The notes beneath the pieces are model-generated. The model saw only the letters and a list, made by a program, of their open reading frames with translations. It did not search any database and was not told the origin of the DNA. Both the position numbers and the translations under genes were made by a program. Shown in pieces: positions 50,888-62,389 of a DNA stretch of 64,000 nucleotides. How positions within the stretch are numbered: position 1 is the stretch's first letter; each line of letters opens with the position of its first letter. Location: NCBI RefSeq assembly GCF_000003815.2, contig NC_049984.1, forward strand, positions 18,814,194 through 18,878,193. The letters are read 5' to 3'. Source of the DNA: Branchiostoma floridae. Lineage: Eukaryota > Chordata > Leptocardii > Amphioxiformes > Branchiostomatidae.

Positions 50888-53800
50888 AAAGAAAGAATTC
50901 AAGACACTTCCCACCTGACTTGATCCACCATCAAAGTTGTCTGGAAGGAACTCGAGTTGTCGCACCACCCGCACCTTGGGTGGCATCTGTACGATCCTCA
51001 GCAGTTGCCTGCTGTCCAGCGCCCACAGATGGAGAAAGTTGGACTTCCCCCCAGCCGCTAGAAGCCGCCCATCACTGGGGATAGATCACTTGTCAATGAG
51101 TCGGACATAACAAATCTAAAGACTGAATTCAGCTACAGAACTCTTTAAAGACTATACATGCAGAACACAGTCAATGATGATGATGAATCTAAGGATTCTT
51201 TGCGGTACACGAGTCTTTAAACAGTAGTGCGGTACTATTATTTCAATCGTTTTGCGTGAGCACATTTACACAGGGTGAAGAAATATGACCTTAAATGTTC
51301 CCTACAGTTCGGTAACCCATTTCATTGCAGCAAAATTGGGGATAATCCTGTACATTCATCAATTGTCATCCTGTCCGAACCGCAGCTACATCTGGCTTTG
51401 TAGCCAGCTCTGTAACATTAACATTACTTCCCTGGTTACGTCAATACGGGGGAAGATTGAGATGTTCTGGTAGCGAACATTGAGGTTTGATTCCATCCTA
51501 ATCCCTGTAATCTTATTGCAGGCATCATGGCCAGGCTACCACATATACCACTTAGATGGACAGCCTGATCTTGTCTCCTTTAGACACTTAAAAACATAAC
51601 TTTCCGCCAGACCAAATTTCTGATGTCTAATTTTTGGTGACTTGCCAGATCATGATGTTTGGCTGCAAGGTAGGTAAAAAAAGGCTTTTATTGTGTACAG
51701 TAGTGCAACAAAGGTCAGGTATGGTCAGACACTTAGGAACGTGTAAAAGTAGTTCAATGGAGCCCATTAGAAGGTTAATGTTTAGATGGGATTGTACTCA
51801 CCGGGGGCAGGCAAAGGCCTTGTACTGAGGGCTTTTGCCTTCTGGGACTGGGAGCTGGAATCTGCACTGAAGGGTGTCGCTCTCCCAGCCGAATATGGAG
51901 TCATCCTTGAAGCACGTCAGGATGGTGTTACTCAGGGGTACAAAGAACACCTGCACAGAACACATGCATATATGACAAAAGTTCTTGATGAGTCGTGGTA
52001 AGTTATATGGGCGCGACTATTGTAGGGGGGTCCGGGGGCATCCACCTTCCATGCACAGTGCAGAGTTTTCAAGAATTTTAAGTTAAAATGGTGCATTCTA
52101 AGGTATCCTCAGGGCCAAAACTACTGTCAGAGAGGTCACAGTAAAAGACTGTGACAACAAATGACCTTGTGGCATCCCTGGTCAATCTCATGCTTGTCAG
52201 TGTAAGGACCTCTAGTGCGTCCAATTTCTTGATATTTTAATAAAAGCATGTCCAGATGACGCCATGACGTATACGCCTGGCTAAAAGCTTGATTCTAAGG
52301 AAGATTATGCATGACTGATAACCGATAACTGTTTTCTGGCACTTTGTTATCAAACATAGCACACTTACAAGCAATTTTAGCCTCAATACATCAAATCATG
52401 AGGTTATTATTGGTTACCATGATCAATACTTAGGGAATGGACTTAGAGCCTGATCATGGACATGATTTTGGTTTACCTTACTTAATGATTGCAAGCATGT
52501 CTGTTTTATATGACAAAAGCAACTCTTGCAATTATCTTGTATTTCTTCCCTTACTTGGAGACAAATGAACCATTCAAACATGACACATGTAGCTGTATAA
52601 CAAACATGACAGGAGCTGCTGATAACAAATATCCAGGGATTTCTTACATGAGATATAAGCAGCTCGAATGTCATGCCAAGATTTACTTCTTTGCATTAAA
52701 CCTTAAGGCAAAATCTCAGTTTGTCATTATAATGAATGGGGAAACTATAGAGTACGAAGACAGATGTGCATGGGTGCTGGAAAATCTTACAATCAATCAT
52801 TATTCGTAATAGAGATACAAGTCACGCAAAGCAGACTTGGAAAAGTCTGACTTGTGCAATGCTTTTTACATTCAGGTTGTTGTGTTGTAATCATGTAGGC
52901 ACCTATACCAGTACGTGGATCAGTGCAGGTTGGGTGCGGGTAGACACCAGAAATACCTGCACAGCTCCAATTTTACCTGCACTAATCTGCACATGCAGGT
53001 GATATTTGAGCCCTGTTGCTGTTTACATTCAGGTTGTTGTGCTAGTAATCATGCAGGAACATATACTATATGGATGGTTCTGAGGTCAACAGGTATGCAT
53101 TCCCTGATATAAATTCCTGTTCAAACATTCCTGTCAGACACAGTGTACATGGAATCAGGCCAACCACCATCCCAGTCTGTATGACTTCATGTTAACTAAC
53201 TGACCAGTATCTGACAATGGTCATTCTAGGCAGGATTTACTCTTGGGCCTTCATTCTAGTACATTACTGTACCTGGTGATAGATACAAATTGACATGTTC
53301 CCCAAACAAAGCAACAGGTTGCTCCAAACCCTTAGCCAATGGATCATGTTTGGCACTTCTCATCCCTGTGGAATAACCTGGAAAGTCTCCAAGCCAAAGG
53401 AAAGGAGCCGTGTTCATAAATCAGATAGAATTCCCGCCTACATTTTCATTACAACGGCTTGCCAATGTCTCTGAGACCTTGCATGCATATAAAATTGTCA
53501 CGTACATGTACATATATGCAGTGCTCAAAACACCCCCTTGCACGCTTGCAAATGCAATTATAATAAAATTATTTTGTTTGGGGTAACTTAATTTCAAACC
53601 CAGGCAGCGCAGTGTGCAACCTGAAATTTTGCAGTTGGAACACTGATTTTCCCCCACTTGCGTGCTTTTTATTATAATTTTAAGCTTTAAATTAAAATTT
53701 GTATTTATTTCTTGATAAGATAAAACATAAATAGTTAAATGTAACTGGAAGAAAAGATAATGGATAAGTACTAGTAGCTGATTTGAAGAAAGTAATATCT

Positions 53801-56800
53801 TGCAACCTGCAATAATGATGGTGGAACCTGGCTTTTGAGAGAGAAAATTTGACTCTAAGCCTGAACAACCTCGCTAAAGAAAAGTGTTTCGAGCGAGGTA
53901 TATGGTTGCAAGGGGAAAATCTTATTTTCTGCTTGCCTTCAATATGGAAATGACTCAGCTAGAACTCCTCTCTACATGACCTTCTGGAAAATAATCCATT
54001 ACACTGGACATTTAATCAAGCCAAAAAATTATGTTGGAACTTTTGTCAATACATCACCTACAGTCATGTCAATTGTCATGAATGCAATATCAGATGTACC
54101 AGTAGTTTGAAAAAAAAAAAAAGTGAAATTCCAGTCAAGGTGAACTAGGGTGAAAGCTACACAATGTAATATAATAAGATTTGCAAAGAGCCCTGCTGTA
54201 TATCCTGAGCAAAAACCTTCTGGCCTGAAAACCTTCCCTACAAGACTGATAAAGCTTTCCAATAAAAGAGTGTCCCTGTATGCATACCAATCAGTTCAAC
54301 AGTCTGAGGATGAGGCACCAAGCCTTACTGTACATCTGATGACACAAAGTGTGCACTTGGGGTTTCACAAGTTTTAAATAATTCTACTCGCACTGACTAA
54401 CTTTTCAATGGCCGGACATTTAAATTACACACTATATTCATTTTTACTTACAACAAGTAAAACTTTATTTTAAAATGAATCATCTAGACAAATTTGGGGG
54501 GGGGGGGGGATTATAGTGGGCATCCCAAAAATTTCCCTTGCCTGATTGGGCAATTATAGTAGGACATCCAATTGCCCAATCAGCAGTTTCCATTGCCTGG
54601 GGCAATCAGGCCAATGGACTTGTCCAACCAGTGGTACTTGTATCTCATCCGTCATCATGTTAAAAACTCAGAGACATATGGTTGATCAAAAGAGTTTCTA
54701 ATTTCTTTCATCAAAAGAGTTTCTATGACTTTGGCTCAGGTAGCCTGTTTTGTTATCACTTCATTATCATTATCTATTACTATTCAATCTGAATCTATTG
54801 CTCAATTGCTAAGTTGAAAAATTAAGAATTTTATTGGAGTAATTTGCCCGACAGTAAAATGAATGTGTTAATCTCCTACGCAGTTGATTTGTACACTCAT
54901 TTGTGTAAATCTCAAGTACATTATCAAAACTAAAAATGATCTGTTAGTGTGTTTACTATGTGTATTATTGATGGCAGTTTTTCCCTACAAAGAACAGCGT
55001 TAAAGATGACAGAATAATTACATTTACTGTAAGTGAGGGTTCTCGCCAGGATTTTATTTTAGTGTAACGGCAATAAAAAGTGAGTTAAGTGACCAATCGT
55101 GTGATGGTGTGGAAGGGGGGGGGGGGTCATAAGTCCCTTCCACGGTGAGGAGATTCTTAAAATGAAGGGTAAAAGCTGACCTCCTAAGGCCGTAAGGGTA
55201 TTCATAAAAGTCATATTGGGGAGATACCAACTGTAAAATAATTTAATTTTTGGGTCAGTTCACAGGGTCATATCAATTTTGATACTTGATCAGACATTGT
55301 TCCAAAAGTACATACTAGCAAAGTACCACTACGCTATTTGAAAATTAGCACAATGGTCCTCGTTGTAGCCTGGCAACGACGCAAATTCTCGAGTGGTGGC
55401 CCGTTACGCTAAAATGCACTAGCCAGCCGGGACCCTGGTAACTACTTCTGTGTCAGACCCATGGGACACATAATGCCACCTCCTCCAAACTTTTATAGCA
55501 ATTGCCATAAAAAGCACCAACATTTGACATTCAAGGGGTGCAGCTCCCGCGGTGCCTCTTCCCATACGGGCTGACATGATAAAGGACACGGTGGGGCGCC
55601 GTGTATGATTTATCAGCGCTTGTGCCGCCGTAAGGTCACTGGATGTGGCGCCTTTCTGCAACCACAAGGAACGGCTCCCACAGCTTACTGATAACTGATC
55701 TGAATCAATAACCACTATAAATGCTATGAAATGTTCATTGATATGCAGGGCTTATAGTCCTTGGAGTTCCCTTTGAAACACTTGTGGAATACACAAAGTA
55801 TGATGTTTGTAAGAGGTAATAAGAGCAGCTTAAATTACTGTCAGTAATGATATAACTAGGAATACAATGTATACATGTTGTAATCTTCTTTTCTTCTTTC
55901 GGTTAGGCTGCCAACCTCATCTTTTTATGATCATGTTAACCTGACATGATAATCATAATTAACAACAAGTAAAAGTTTACCAAGTTTTGTAAATGAATAG
56001 AATTGATCAAGATAATTATAAAGCTATAGAACCTGTGGGGATGGCTGATATTTCTCAAAAGAAATGTGTGACATAATCATAATTGTTATGAGTTATCCTG
56101 GGAAATATGGTATGAAACCTGTAAAGGCTACGTGAGCCGTTCTATGGGGTACTAACATTTGACATTCACGGATGACTTGTTCTACCCTCTATATTGACTT
56201 ATCGTTGGCCATGTAAAACTTTAACAGGCTGAGAATGAAGTCTACTTTTTCCTCTCGGAAAAAAATCAAACCTTCAGAAAAAGTACAGAATGATTTAACC
56301 CTTGCAAGCTGTGGGCCCACTGTTACAAAGTTCTTTTTTGCAAAGTTCATAATGATTGAATACAGCTGGGATCAGCAAAATGAGGGTTAACTTACCCATA
56401 GCTACAAATATTCAAAATATTCAACTTCAAGGTGAATAGACATGGATCATATCTCAAGATTACAAGAAACCTGACAGGCAAAATATTATATAACAGAAAT
56501 ATTGGATTCTATCTCCCACAGTTATCTACACCGGTAGCATACATGTACCGGTACACTGTGATGGAGATTTGATCAACTGTGCATTTTCAGTTTGTCCTAC
56601 TGGGAAAATACATTTCACTAGCTGCTCACTCACTGTACCAAAAGGCAATTTTTCCAGTTATTACCCTGAGTGGAAGATTGTGAGGACACAGGATGCAGTT
56701 ACCTGCCATCACGTGCAAACAATGGACCATGAACGCACTCGTGAAAATAAACTTAAAATACAAGTTTACACTATAATGTTACAACAAGTGGAGAATAGCA

Positions 56801-59800
56801 ACTGACACAAGTCTAATCAAATAAAAGTTAATAAAGGCGCCTTTTTTTGCAGGACGGAAAATGTAGCAATTGTGTTTGACAATACAATTTAGGCCAAACC
56901 AATTTAATTTGTTGGTTCATGGATTTTAAAAAACTAAAAAAAAATGCTTAACTGGAAAAACATCATGAAAACAAAGGCTGAGGACCAGGTTTGTGCCTTG
57001 GTGCACTCAGTTTTATGGAGTGAATACAGTCGTATTCAAGTTTCCTCCCTACCCTTTAGTGTTATAATGTCCGCTTGCTATATTCAATTTTTTTTAAATT
57101 CATGAACCAACAAATTAAATTGGTGTGGCCTTCTGAGGTAAAAAAAGGTAATTTCCAAAGAGTATATTGCCCTGATCAGGACTGTGTGCACTGTGCAAGG
57201 GAGAGTGTTCAGGGGCTAACATATCGTTACCTTCACAATTCCGACCGACTGTTTAATATTCAGCTTCCGTCTCCTCTGGAAGGTGTCCAGGTCCCAGAGC
57301 TGTGCCGTATCGCTCGACGAGGAGATTGCGTAACGCCCGGAGGCATGGAGAGAAATGGTGTGCACGCCAGCGTCGTGGCCTTTCATCTGTGCTATCAGCT
57401 CTCTGGAATCTGGAGAAGGAAAAGATGCATGACTCTATTTGCACATGAAAGTAACCAGATGAAATTACATGATTTTCAATTTGCTGCACACTTTTTACCT
57501 TCGCCAAGAAGGTTATAATTTCGGTTAAGACATGATGTTGTGTCTCTATAGTATATGTAAGGTCAACAGCATTTAACTAGAGTAGCTGTGGATGGACATT
57601 AATGATATTTGGTATTTGAGTAGTAGTTGCGGAAACGAAGGTCCTGTTCGAAAACGGTTCACCTGGTGCTTTCTGTCAGCACTGCAGCGGGGTAATTGTG
57701 TGTGTGTTTGTGTGTTTGTGGACAAGTTAACTTGAGATGTTTTGGATCATTTTGTATGATTTTTGACAGTTATGTAGGGGTTGGGAACTTGTATACATTT
57801 TTTACGAACCATAGCACAGACAATTACAGTAAATGCAGAAACTTTTGCTGTGGTTTGGTGTTCGCGGTTTTCTTAAAACCACAGCGAACATTTTTCCATG
57901 GCCCTATTAGAGAGTCCAATTCATGGTGCTACCACAAACTTAAAACCACCGCGAAAAGTCCTATTTCCTGCTACCACGAAATTAAATCCCCGCGAACTTA
58001 AAGTTAAATGCATTTACAGTACTTGCATACAGTTCAACCCTGTAACAAAGGTGATTTTTAAGTCAATATATTATGAATATACTACTGTATGTTAATGTAA
58101 TATGGGAAATTCCTGTAGTTTGCATGAGAATAGCTGGAGGCGGATTCTCACTCTACAAGTGCCTTTAATTTCAGAGGGGAGGAGTTTAAATGAGACATAA
58201 TTTCCCAATCTGCCATGGCCATCCCTGCTTAATCCCTCAGTCCTCACATAATCAGCACCTGTCACTAAAACTTATTCTCCTTGGGGAAATACCAATACTG
58301 GTTGATCAGGTCCGTTTTGATGAACGACCACATACAGTTACTACCACTGAATATATGATATGACCTCCAAAAGGGACACGTACACTTAACCTTATCCATG
58401 CAGCCTAACCCTGCCCCCCATAGGGAATTGCTAACCAAACAGATACTTCAGTGTGCTAAATGTTAAAGCACTCAAATACGAGCCCTACACTTATGTTGGA
58501 GTGCTAATGAATTCCTTTCCGACTGATTTCCTTTCCATGATCTGACGTAGGAATGCAATCAGCAAACACAATCGCAGAAGGAAGCTCGTAGTTAATGGAA
58601 GTGTGTGTTGGTTGAGTCTCCAGTGGGCCAGAAAATGAAAAACTTGGGGCAAATTTACATATTAGACAGCTGACTGCTGCCACAGAGTATTCTATGCACA
58701 TCAAAGCCAAGGGTTCTAGCCACTGTCTGTTTTTCCATCCTTTGACGGAATTTTGATGCTGGGGACGGAAAAAATTGTGCTCTGTGAGCTGAAATCCCTG
58801 TAGATTTTTTCACCACGACAGATGCCGTTGAACCAAGCTTGAAGTCTACAGGCAAAATTTACCCCATCAAAATGCAGGAAATACCATTTCAGAGGGTCTA
58901 CATTTCACAATTTTCCCGGGAAAGCATGCTCCGAAGACCCTCCCTAGGCTCGACAGGATTTCCATTCAAAATCCAGGGGCCGGGAAAAAAATCAGGCTGG
59001 CTAGGACACTGTCACAGCCATTTTTCCACATATCACAGAAACAAAGAGTCATAGACGGGTCTGTGTGCTACCTTGAGTGAGCAGGGACATAATGAGTCTG
59101 CCCTTTGGGAAATATACAGTACATGTCAATGATTAACAAATTGCCATTTTCCTTATATAATTGCTGGTAAGGACAGACCTCTGCGGTATCAACGTGGTCA
59201 AAGCGGTAATTGTCGACACGCTAGATTATCCTTTTAATGGAAGCACCACCTGTGGGGCACAGCATGTTACTGCAGCACCTCAACTTTACTCAGTGTGTTC
59301 TTGCATGTCAGAGTCCATGGAACCACCCATCCATCTATATGTGAAGGGGTGTCAACTGTTATGGAGTGATACCCTTCTGTGTATGTGCACAGGATGCAAA
59401 ATTTGCCTATCACCCAGGATTTTGGACAGGGCTTCGTGAAAATGTCGACCTTCTATGTCATGTATCACTGACATTATAGAGAGATGGAGCGATGTTTTTG
59501 TAGAGGAAAAGGCTCGTGAGGGATGAAAATGTAAAGATGACTTATCTGCTCTGGGATGTACTTTGTGTTCAGAGTACAGTAAGGCAGGTTTTATGGTTGG
59601 GAACTGTTTATCACTGGCGTACAGCATCAAGGGCTAAAATATCATGAGCATTGGTTGCTGACTGATGGCCCTGTACTATAGCCGATAAGTATTTACCATA
59701 GAGACTTGGACCATGCCAGCTCAAGGCGGTTTCTAAGATTCCGAATCTTTACAATCATAATCAATAAGTCTACTGGAGACACTTGCCGCCTAAAGAACGT

Positions 59801-60494
59801 AAACTGGGACTCAACGTCAGGAAAAGTCTGTTAAGGAGATATAACTGACAGCAATGAAGTTCGAATAAGGGATCGGAATGTCAATCATAAGTGTAGAAAT
59901 CCATACCATATATGTCTCTGAGCTATGCACTGAAGGAAGTGCAATATGACCAAATGGATTTGGCCTAAAGATGCTATGATCAAGAGCAGTAGTTATTGAC
60001 TTCTTGGAAATTTCAATGTGCAAGTCAAAGCATTGATGAGTTTACAGTCACTTGTAAAACTAAGGGATGTGTAGTACTAACTAAATACCCGTACCTGTAC
60101 CATACCTTTAAAATTGTTTAGGTACAGGTCCGGACAAGATGACAATTTCTCACTAAAGAAGACAGTTGGCTACATTTATAAATTACAGATGATTGATCAA
60201 ATTTGTTTAGGTACACCTTAAGGGGTCCAGACCTGTACCTAAACCCGTGTACCTGTACCTGTTCCAAATTTCTTTAGGTACACAGCTCTACACGTCATTT
60301 GACAAAGAATCATAAATTAAAGCATTTCCCTTACACTACAGCATATCTGTTTGTACTTTGCACGTGAAAAAATGGTACCTGTATCGTAACATCTGAGCGT
60401 GTAGTCTGCCAGGGCAGCAAGGAATTCCGTTTTCCTGCGGAGGCCGAACGCTAGAGCCGTGCACGCCTGTCCGATCCTGTGGACCAGGGAGAAC
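37039..60494 (-). CDS. TBC1D31: TBC1 domain family member 31 (WDR67), 5' end outside window
   Basis: Exons: 60494-60379, 57409-57231, 51950-51802, 51074-50915, 49970-49770, 49291-49085, 48728-48649, 47527-47381, 46620-46487, 46023-45890, 45211-45032, 44650-44471, 43620-43568, 43068-42916, 42267-42132, 41669-41577, 41148-41008, 40128-40012, 39608-39531, 38226-38079, 37712-37608 and 37208-37039. This gives 1019 residues in one frame; about 75 N-terminal residues are missing by comparison with human. WD repeats come first (SSSSDTAQLWDLDTFQ, GVLSQDGIMRFIN), then a TBC domain (RTLSALAHWSPIF, PFVKLFQNNQMVCFE, FFHHRNAIDIGAVIR), then a long coiled coil (KELQLLDAARRRFMEHQH) and an acidic tail. The canonical IxxDxxR and YxQ GAP fingers are not visible, as in vertebrates. 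In vertebrates the protein works at centriolar satellites in ciliogenesis. Confidence 0.95.
37862..38035. mobile_element. Tc1/mariner-pogo-like MITE, copy 1 (174 bp)
   Basis: The element runs from CAGTAGAAGCCGCTTAATTG to the reverse complement of CAGTAGAATCCAGTTAATTG, with TA on both sides as expected for Tc1/mariner/pogo target duplication. It lies in TBC1D31 intron between the 38079-38226 and 37608-37712 exons. Confidence 0.75.
38754..39060 (+). repeat. Interspersed repeat family, copy 1
   Basis: Shared blocks with the inverted copies at 52012-52292 and 62390-62650 include TTTTAGCCA, TGGACGCACTAGA, GACAAGCATGA, GACCTGGGATGC, GACCTCTCTGACAGTA and CACCATGGAAGGT. No coding content. Confidence 0.7.
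40163..40510. repeat. GGTACTGGTACAG-family repeat in TBC1D31 intron
   Basis: It opens with GGGTGGGTACTGGTACAGAA, as in the copy at 14909, and ends near CAGTCCAAAGTCCGGTCCTC and CAGGTCCG. No protein signature. Confidence 0.4.
40745..40930. repeat. Degenerate minisatellite, ~33-bp unit with 17-bp half-units
   Basis: Recurring ATGCAGAAATGTCCCC, GATGAAAAAGTGTCCCCC and GTGAAAAATTTCCC blocks. A minus-strand frame through it looks protein-like (GDISAW, GNISVW repeats) only because of the tandem structure. Intron of TBC1D31, 78 bp from the 41008 exon edge. Confidence 0.7.
42031..42150. repeat. Three ~42-bp tandem copies spanning a TBC1D31 splice donor
   Basis: GGGAAGA-GCCATACCTTTCT followed by CTCAAT occurs three times, at about 42033, 42075 and 42117. 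The rightmost copy holds the real exon end (42132) and its donor GTATGGC. The other two carry the same exon edge (GAGAAAG) and a GTATG donor-like sequence. Confidence 0.85.
44290..44465. repeat. Diverged copy of the 9.7-11.4-kb element interior
   Basis: CCCTCAAATTGCAGGAAATA, TTTTCAGGGG-AAG and CTGTGAAAAAACCCTGGTGA-GAACACTG match the right interior of the 1.7-kb transposon at about 11030-11160. It ends next to the TBC1D31 exon at 44471. Confidence 0.5.
44817..44988. mobile_element. Tc1/mariner-pogo-like MITE, copy 2 (172 bp)
   Basis: The same family as 37862-38035: CAGTAGAAGCCATTTAATTG at the left, GCAATTAACTAGCTACTG at the right, and TTGCAC, TGCAATTATCC and ATTAACAGAAGT blocks within. The TA flanks are not preserved (AA/TT). 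Confidence 0.7.
45502..45890. repeat. ~196-bp tandem duplication ending at a TBC1D31 splice donor
   Basis: Unit one (about 45502-45700) and unit two (about 45701-45890) share CCAAAACATGACACTGAAA, TTTGAGAGAAAAT, GGTTGTTTTGTGCTACAAC and CAACTTCAGCTATG. Both end in TACATTAATA-AGAGTG-CAGTTGAC. In unit two that GTTGAC is the live donor of the exon at 45890. In unit one it is followed by a decayed exon edge (ATGTGCTG). Confidence 0.8.
47190..47255. repeat. ATT/ATG microsatellite
   Basis: A run of ATTATTATC and TGATTATTG units in a TBC1D31 intron. Confidence 0.85.
47631..47861 (-). repeat. TACTGTAAATGCA-ended repeat, copy 2 (inverted)
   Basis: TACTGTAAATGCATTTTTGT opens the copy and TTTCTGCATTTACA closes it. 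AAAACCACCGCGAAAG and TTTAAATTCGCGGT blocks identify the family. TBC1D31 intron. Confidence 0.75.
48507..48541 (+). repeat. CAGTTACTCAAGCAACTGGA repeat copy
   Basis: Same block as 36466-36500, followed by AACAGTCATTACTG. TBC1D31 intron. Confidence 0.65.
50822..50881. repeat. (CA)n microsatellite beside a TBC1D31 exon
   Basis: About 30 uninterrupted CA dinucleotides. Read in the transcribed (minus) direction this is (TG)n, starting 34 bases inside the intron that follows the exon ending at 50915. Confidence 0.97.
52012..52292 (-). repeat. Interspersed repeat family, copy 2 (inverted)
   Basis: Reverse-complement relative of 38754-39060: CACCTTCCATG, TAAGTTAAAATGGTGCA, GAGAGGTCACAGTA, GCATCCCTGGTCAATC, ATGCTTGTCAG, CTGGCTAAAAGC. 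TBC1D31 intron. Confidence 0.7.
52863..53056. repeat. Two copies of a TTTACATTCAGGTTGTTGTG block
   Basis: TTTTTACATTCAGGTTGTTG (about 52863) recurs at about 53020, each followed by a TAATCATG-AGG-AC block, so about 157 bp are duplicated in diverged form. The intervening piece is rich in CTGCAC and GCAGGT motifs. Confidence 0.5.
55380..55720. other. CG-rich island in a TBC1D31 intron
   Basis: This stretch is clearly more GC- and CpG-rich than its flanks and contains short hairpins such as CACGGTGGGGCGCCGTG. A minus-strand frame of 98 codons (55715-55419) has no recognised domain. It may be an old transposon, a regulatory element or an RNA. Confidence 0.35.
57825..58021 (+). repeat. TACTGTAAATGCA-ended repeat, copy 3
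   Basis: TACAGTAAATGCAGAAACTT at the left and TTAAATGCATTTACAGTA at the right, with AAAACCACCGCGAAAAGTCC inside. TBC1D31 intron. Confidence 0.75.
58740..59020. repeat. Another relative of the 9.7-11.4-kb element interior
   Basis: AAATGCAGGAAATACCATTT, TTTCACAATTTTCCCGGGAA and GGCTGGCTAGGACACTG blocks follow the order seen at 11040-11160. TBC1D31 intron. Confidence 0.45.
60085..60290. repeat. GTACCTGTACC-rich repeat
   Basis: Repeated GTACCTGTACC and TTTAGGTACAGGTCCGGAC blocks, related to the GGTACAG family at 14905 and 31022. It ends about 90 bp from the TBC1D31 exon at 60379. Confidence 0.5.
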
Positions 60495-60650
60495 CTGGAA
60501 CAACAGTGTTGACGTTAGTAAGAGTCCCAGGATAACACCTGCTATAGCATGTTTCATGCATGTTTGAACCTTGTCATACATCTACATGGTGCTTTAATAC
60601 TGCTGGTCAAAGTCACCACCCACTACTTGCTACACTGAATAAAGGACTGT

Positions 60651-61060
60651 CTGCAACTTCTAGACCGCACTCAAAGAAGAATTTGTATGGCCATTGGCAA
60701 TCAGTTGGCATCTAACTTGACCCTCCCTCCCACAGGTGAGACGTTGCATCCCTGTCCTTTTTTTACCGGTTATTTCCATGGCTATGGCTCCAATGATCTC
60801 ATACTACTTGTCCCTCCACTGAGAGCCTTTCAGCGCAACACTAGGTTCTCTTTAAACTCACATCGCTATACTGTTCAATTGCCGGTTTTCAAGTTCTAGA
60901 GCAACAGTAATTCTTTCCCCGGACACCAAATTTATGGAACTCTCTCGACAACAACTGTTTCCCACCTGTCTTCAAAACAAATGTCCACCGCTATCTCCGT
61001 GCACAGTTATTTCCAACTTCCTTATTCATTGCCTTGAAGTGGTCTCGTGACCTGGCTTTG
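60651..61060 (+). pseudogene. Degraded non-LTR retrotransposon C-terminus
   Basis: The plus frame from 60651 reads LQLLDRTQRRICMAIGNQLA and continues through RNTRFSLNSHRYTVQLPV to a stop after FKF near 60897. After a frameshift it resumes with FPRTPNLWNSLDNNCF and FKTNVHRYL. The pattern FxRNTRxSxxxHxxxVxLP followed by FPRTxxLWNxLP is the usual C-terminus of animal LINE ORF2. The stop codon and frameshift show it is dead. Confidence 0.8.
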
Positions 61061-61075
61061 AACAATCTTGTTAAG

Positions 61076-61200
61076 AAAGAGACTCTTTTTACACAACCAT
61101 TGCTTTATTCTCACCAACCTGCAGTACAATGTGAATTACCTGAACGGTCACCAAAACGTTGGAGAGACTAAAGCAATGGTTATGTAAAAAGAGTCTCTTT
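61076..61200. repeat. 32-bp-stem inverted repeat beside the LINE relic
   Basis: AAAGAGACTCTTTTTACA-AACCATTGCTTTA at 61076-61107 is reverse-complemented at 61170-61200 with a single mismatch. The spacer is about 62 nt. Confidence 0.85.
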
Positions 61201-62389
61201 ATACCATGACATACCAACCTGATGAAACTATTCACGGATACTTGCTACTCTCCTTGAGACTAATGGGAGTAAAGTTGCCTGTCACCGCTTACATGGAGCC
61301 TGACGAATTTGGCCTCCAGCCAAAACATGATTTTGAAAGGACAGCCAGGCTGACTACCGGTATCAATCAAACAGCTAAGCTAAGCTCACAGTTACACTGT
61401 GGCATTGATTGATTGAAATGACATGTTAAAATAGCCTATAGGTATTCCTAAGCAACTGACTGCAATGATAAGCATCAATATGTAGTACGAAATAGACAGG
61501 ATTTATTACAGTGCGGTAGCACAAGAGTTACATGAATATGGCAGGGCAAACTTAACATCAGTCTAAGGCTTTTCCATAAGTTACCTTCTCAGTGTGGCTG
61601 TGAGTACACCAAAGCAATATCAGTCATTCATTTATACCAAGAAGTTTTTCAACCTCCTTTTTTATAACTTCGTTGTAATATTGAGAATGTATACTGTAAA
61701 GTTTCAATGCTTGTTCCAGGAGAATGTATGGTGATCTGTTACAAATTATCATAACTCTGCTCTACTGTGGTTGGGGTACTGTTGTATCACATACCCTTAC
61801 CACTTTGATGGATTACCATGTACACACAATACCTCTCCATAATGATATGATCCATATCTCAGGGACTAGTTAGGGTAAAAAGGACTGGTGCGGACCCTGC
61901 GGTGATCTTTCAAGATAAAAAGGCTGACACATTTTAAAGGCTGCTGCCTTCATGAAGAAAGCCAAGAACATTAGTCATGAGCCTACTTGACTTTCAGGAC
62001 AGGCTAGTGGAGTGTGACGCAGCATGCAAAATAAAGTCCAAATTTCTGCTTACAACTACACAATGTAACAATTCTTAAACCCATTTAGGGTTGCAAATGC
62101 AATCTAACAAAACTAACACAACAAAGGCCTATGCAATATGTAAATGATCTGTCCTGATAACTTGCCTGTTAGAACATCATAAATAGCTATAGATTACGTT
62201 TGAAATATACACTAATTGTATATCGTTGTGCCTACAGTCAGTGCTATTACTATTAGTACGTATACGCTTATCTGCAATCACACTACAAATCTAGGCCACA
62301 TCTCTCGGCTTTTACTTAGTTTTAGCTAGGATTTTATTATACTTATGGGGGTCCAAATTTCTTCGTCAGTTGCGATAAGTGATATAGAC

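Noticed and set aside
50607-50986. Frames with poly-Cys-Val from the CA repeat
   Set aside because: They are translations of the dinucleotide repeat; only the 51074-50915 exon part is real.
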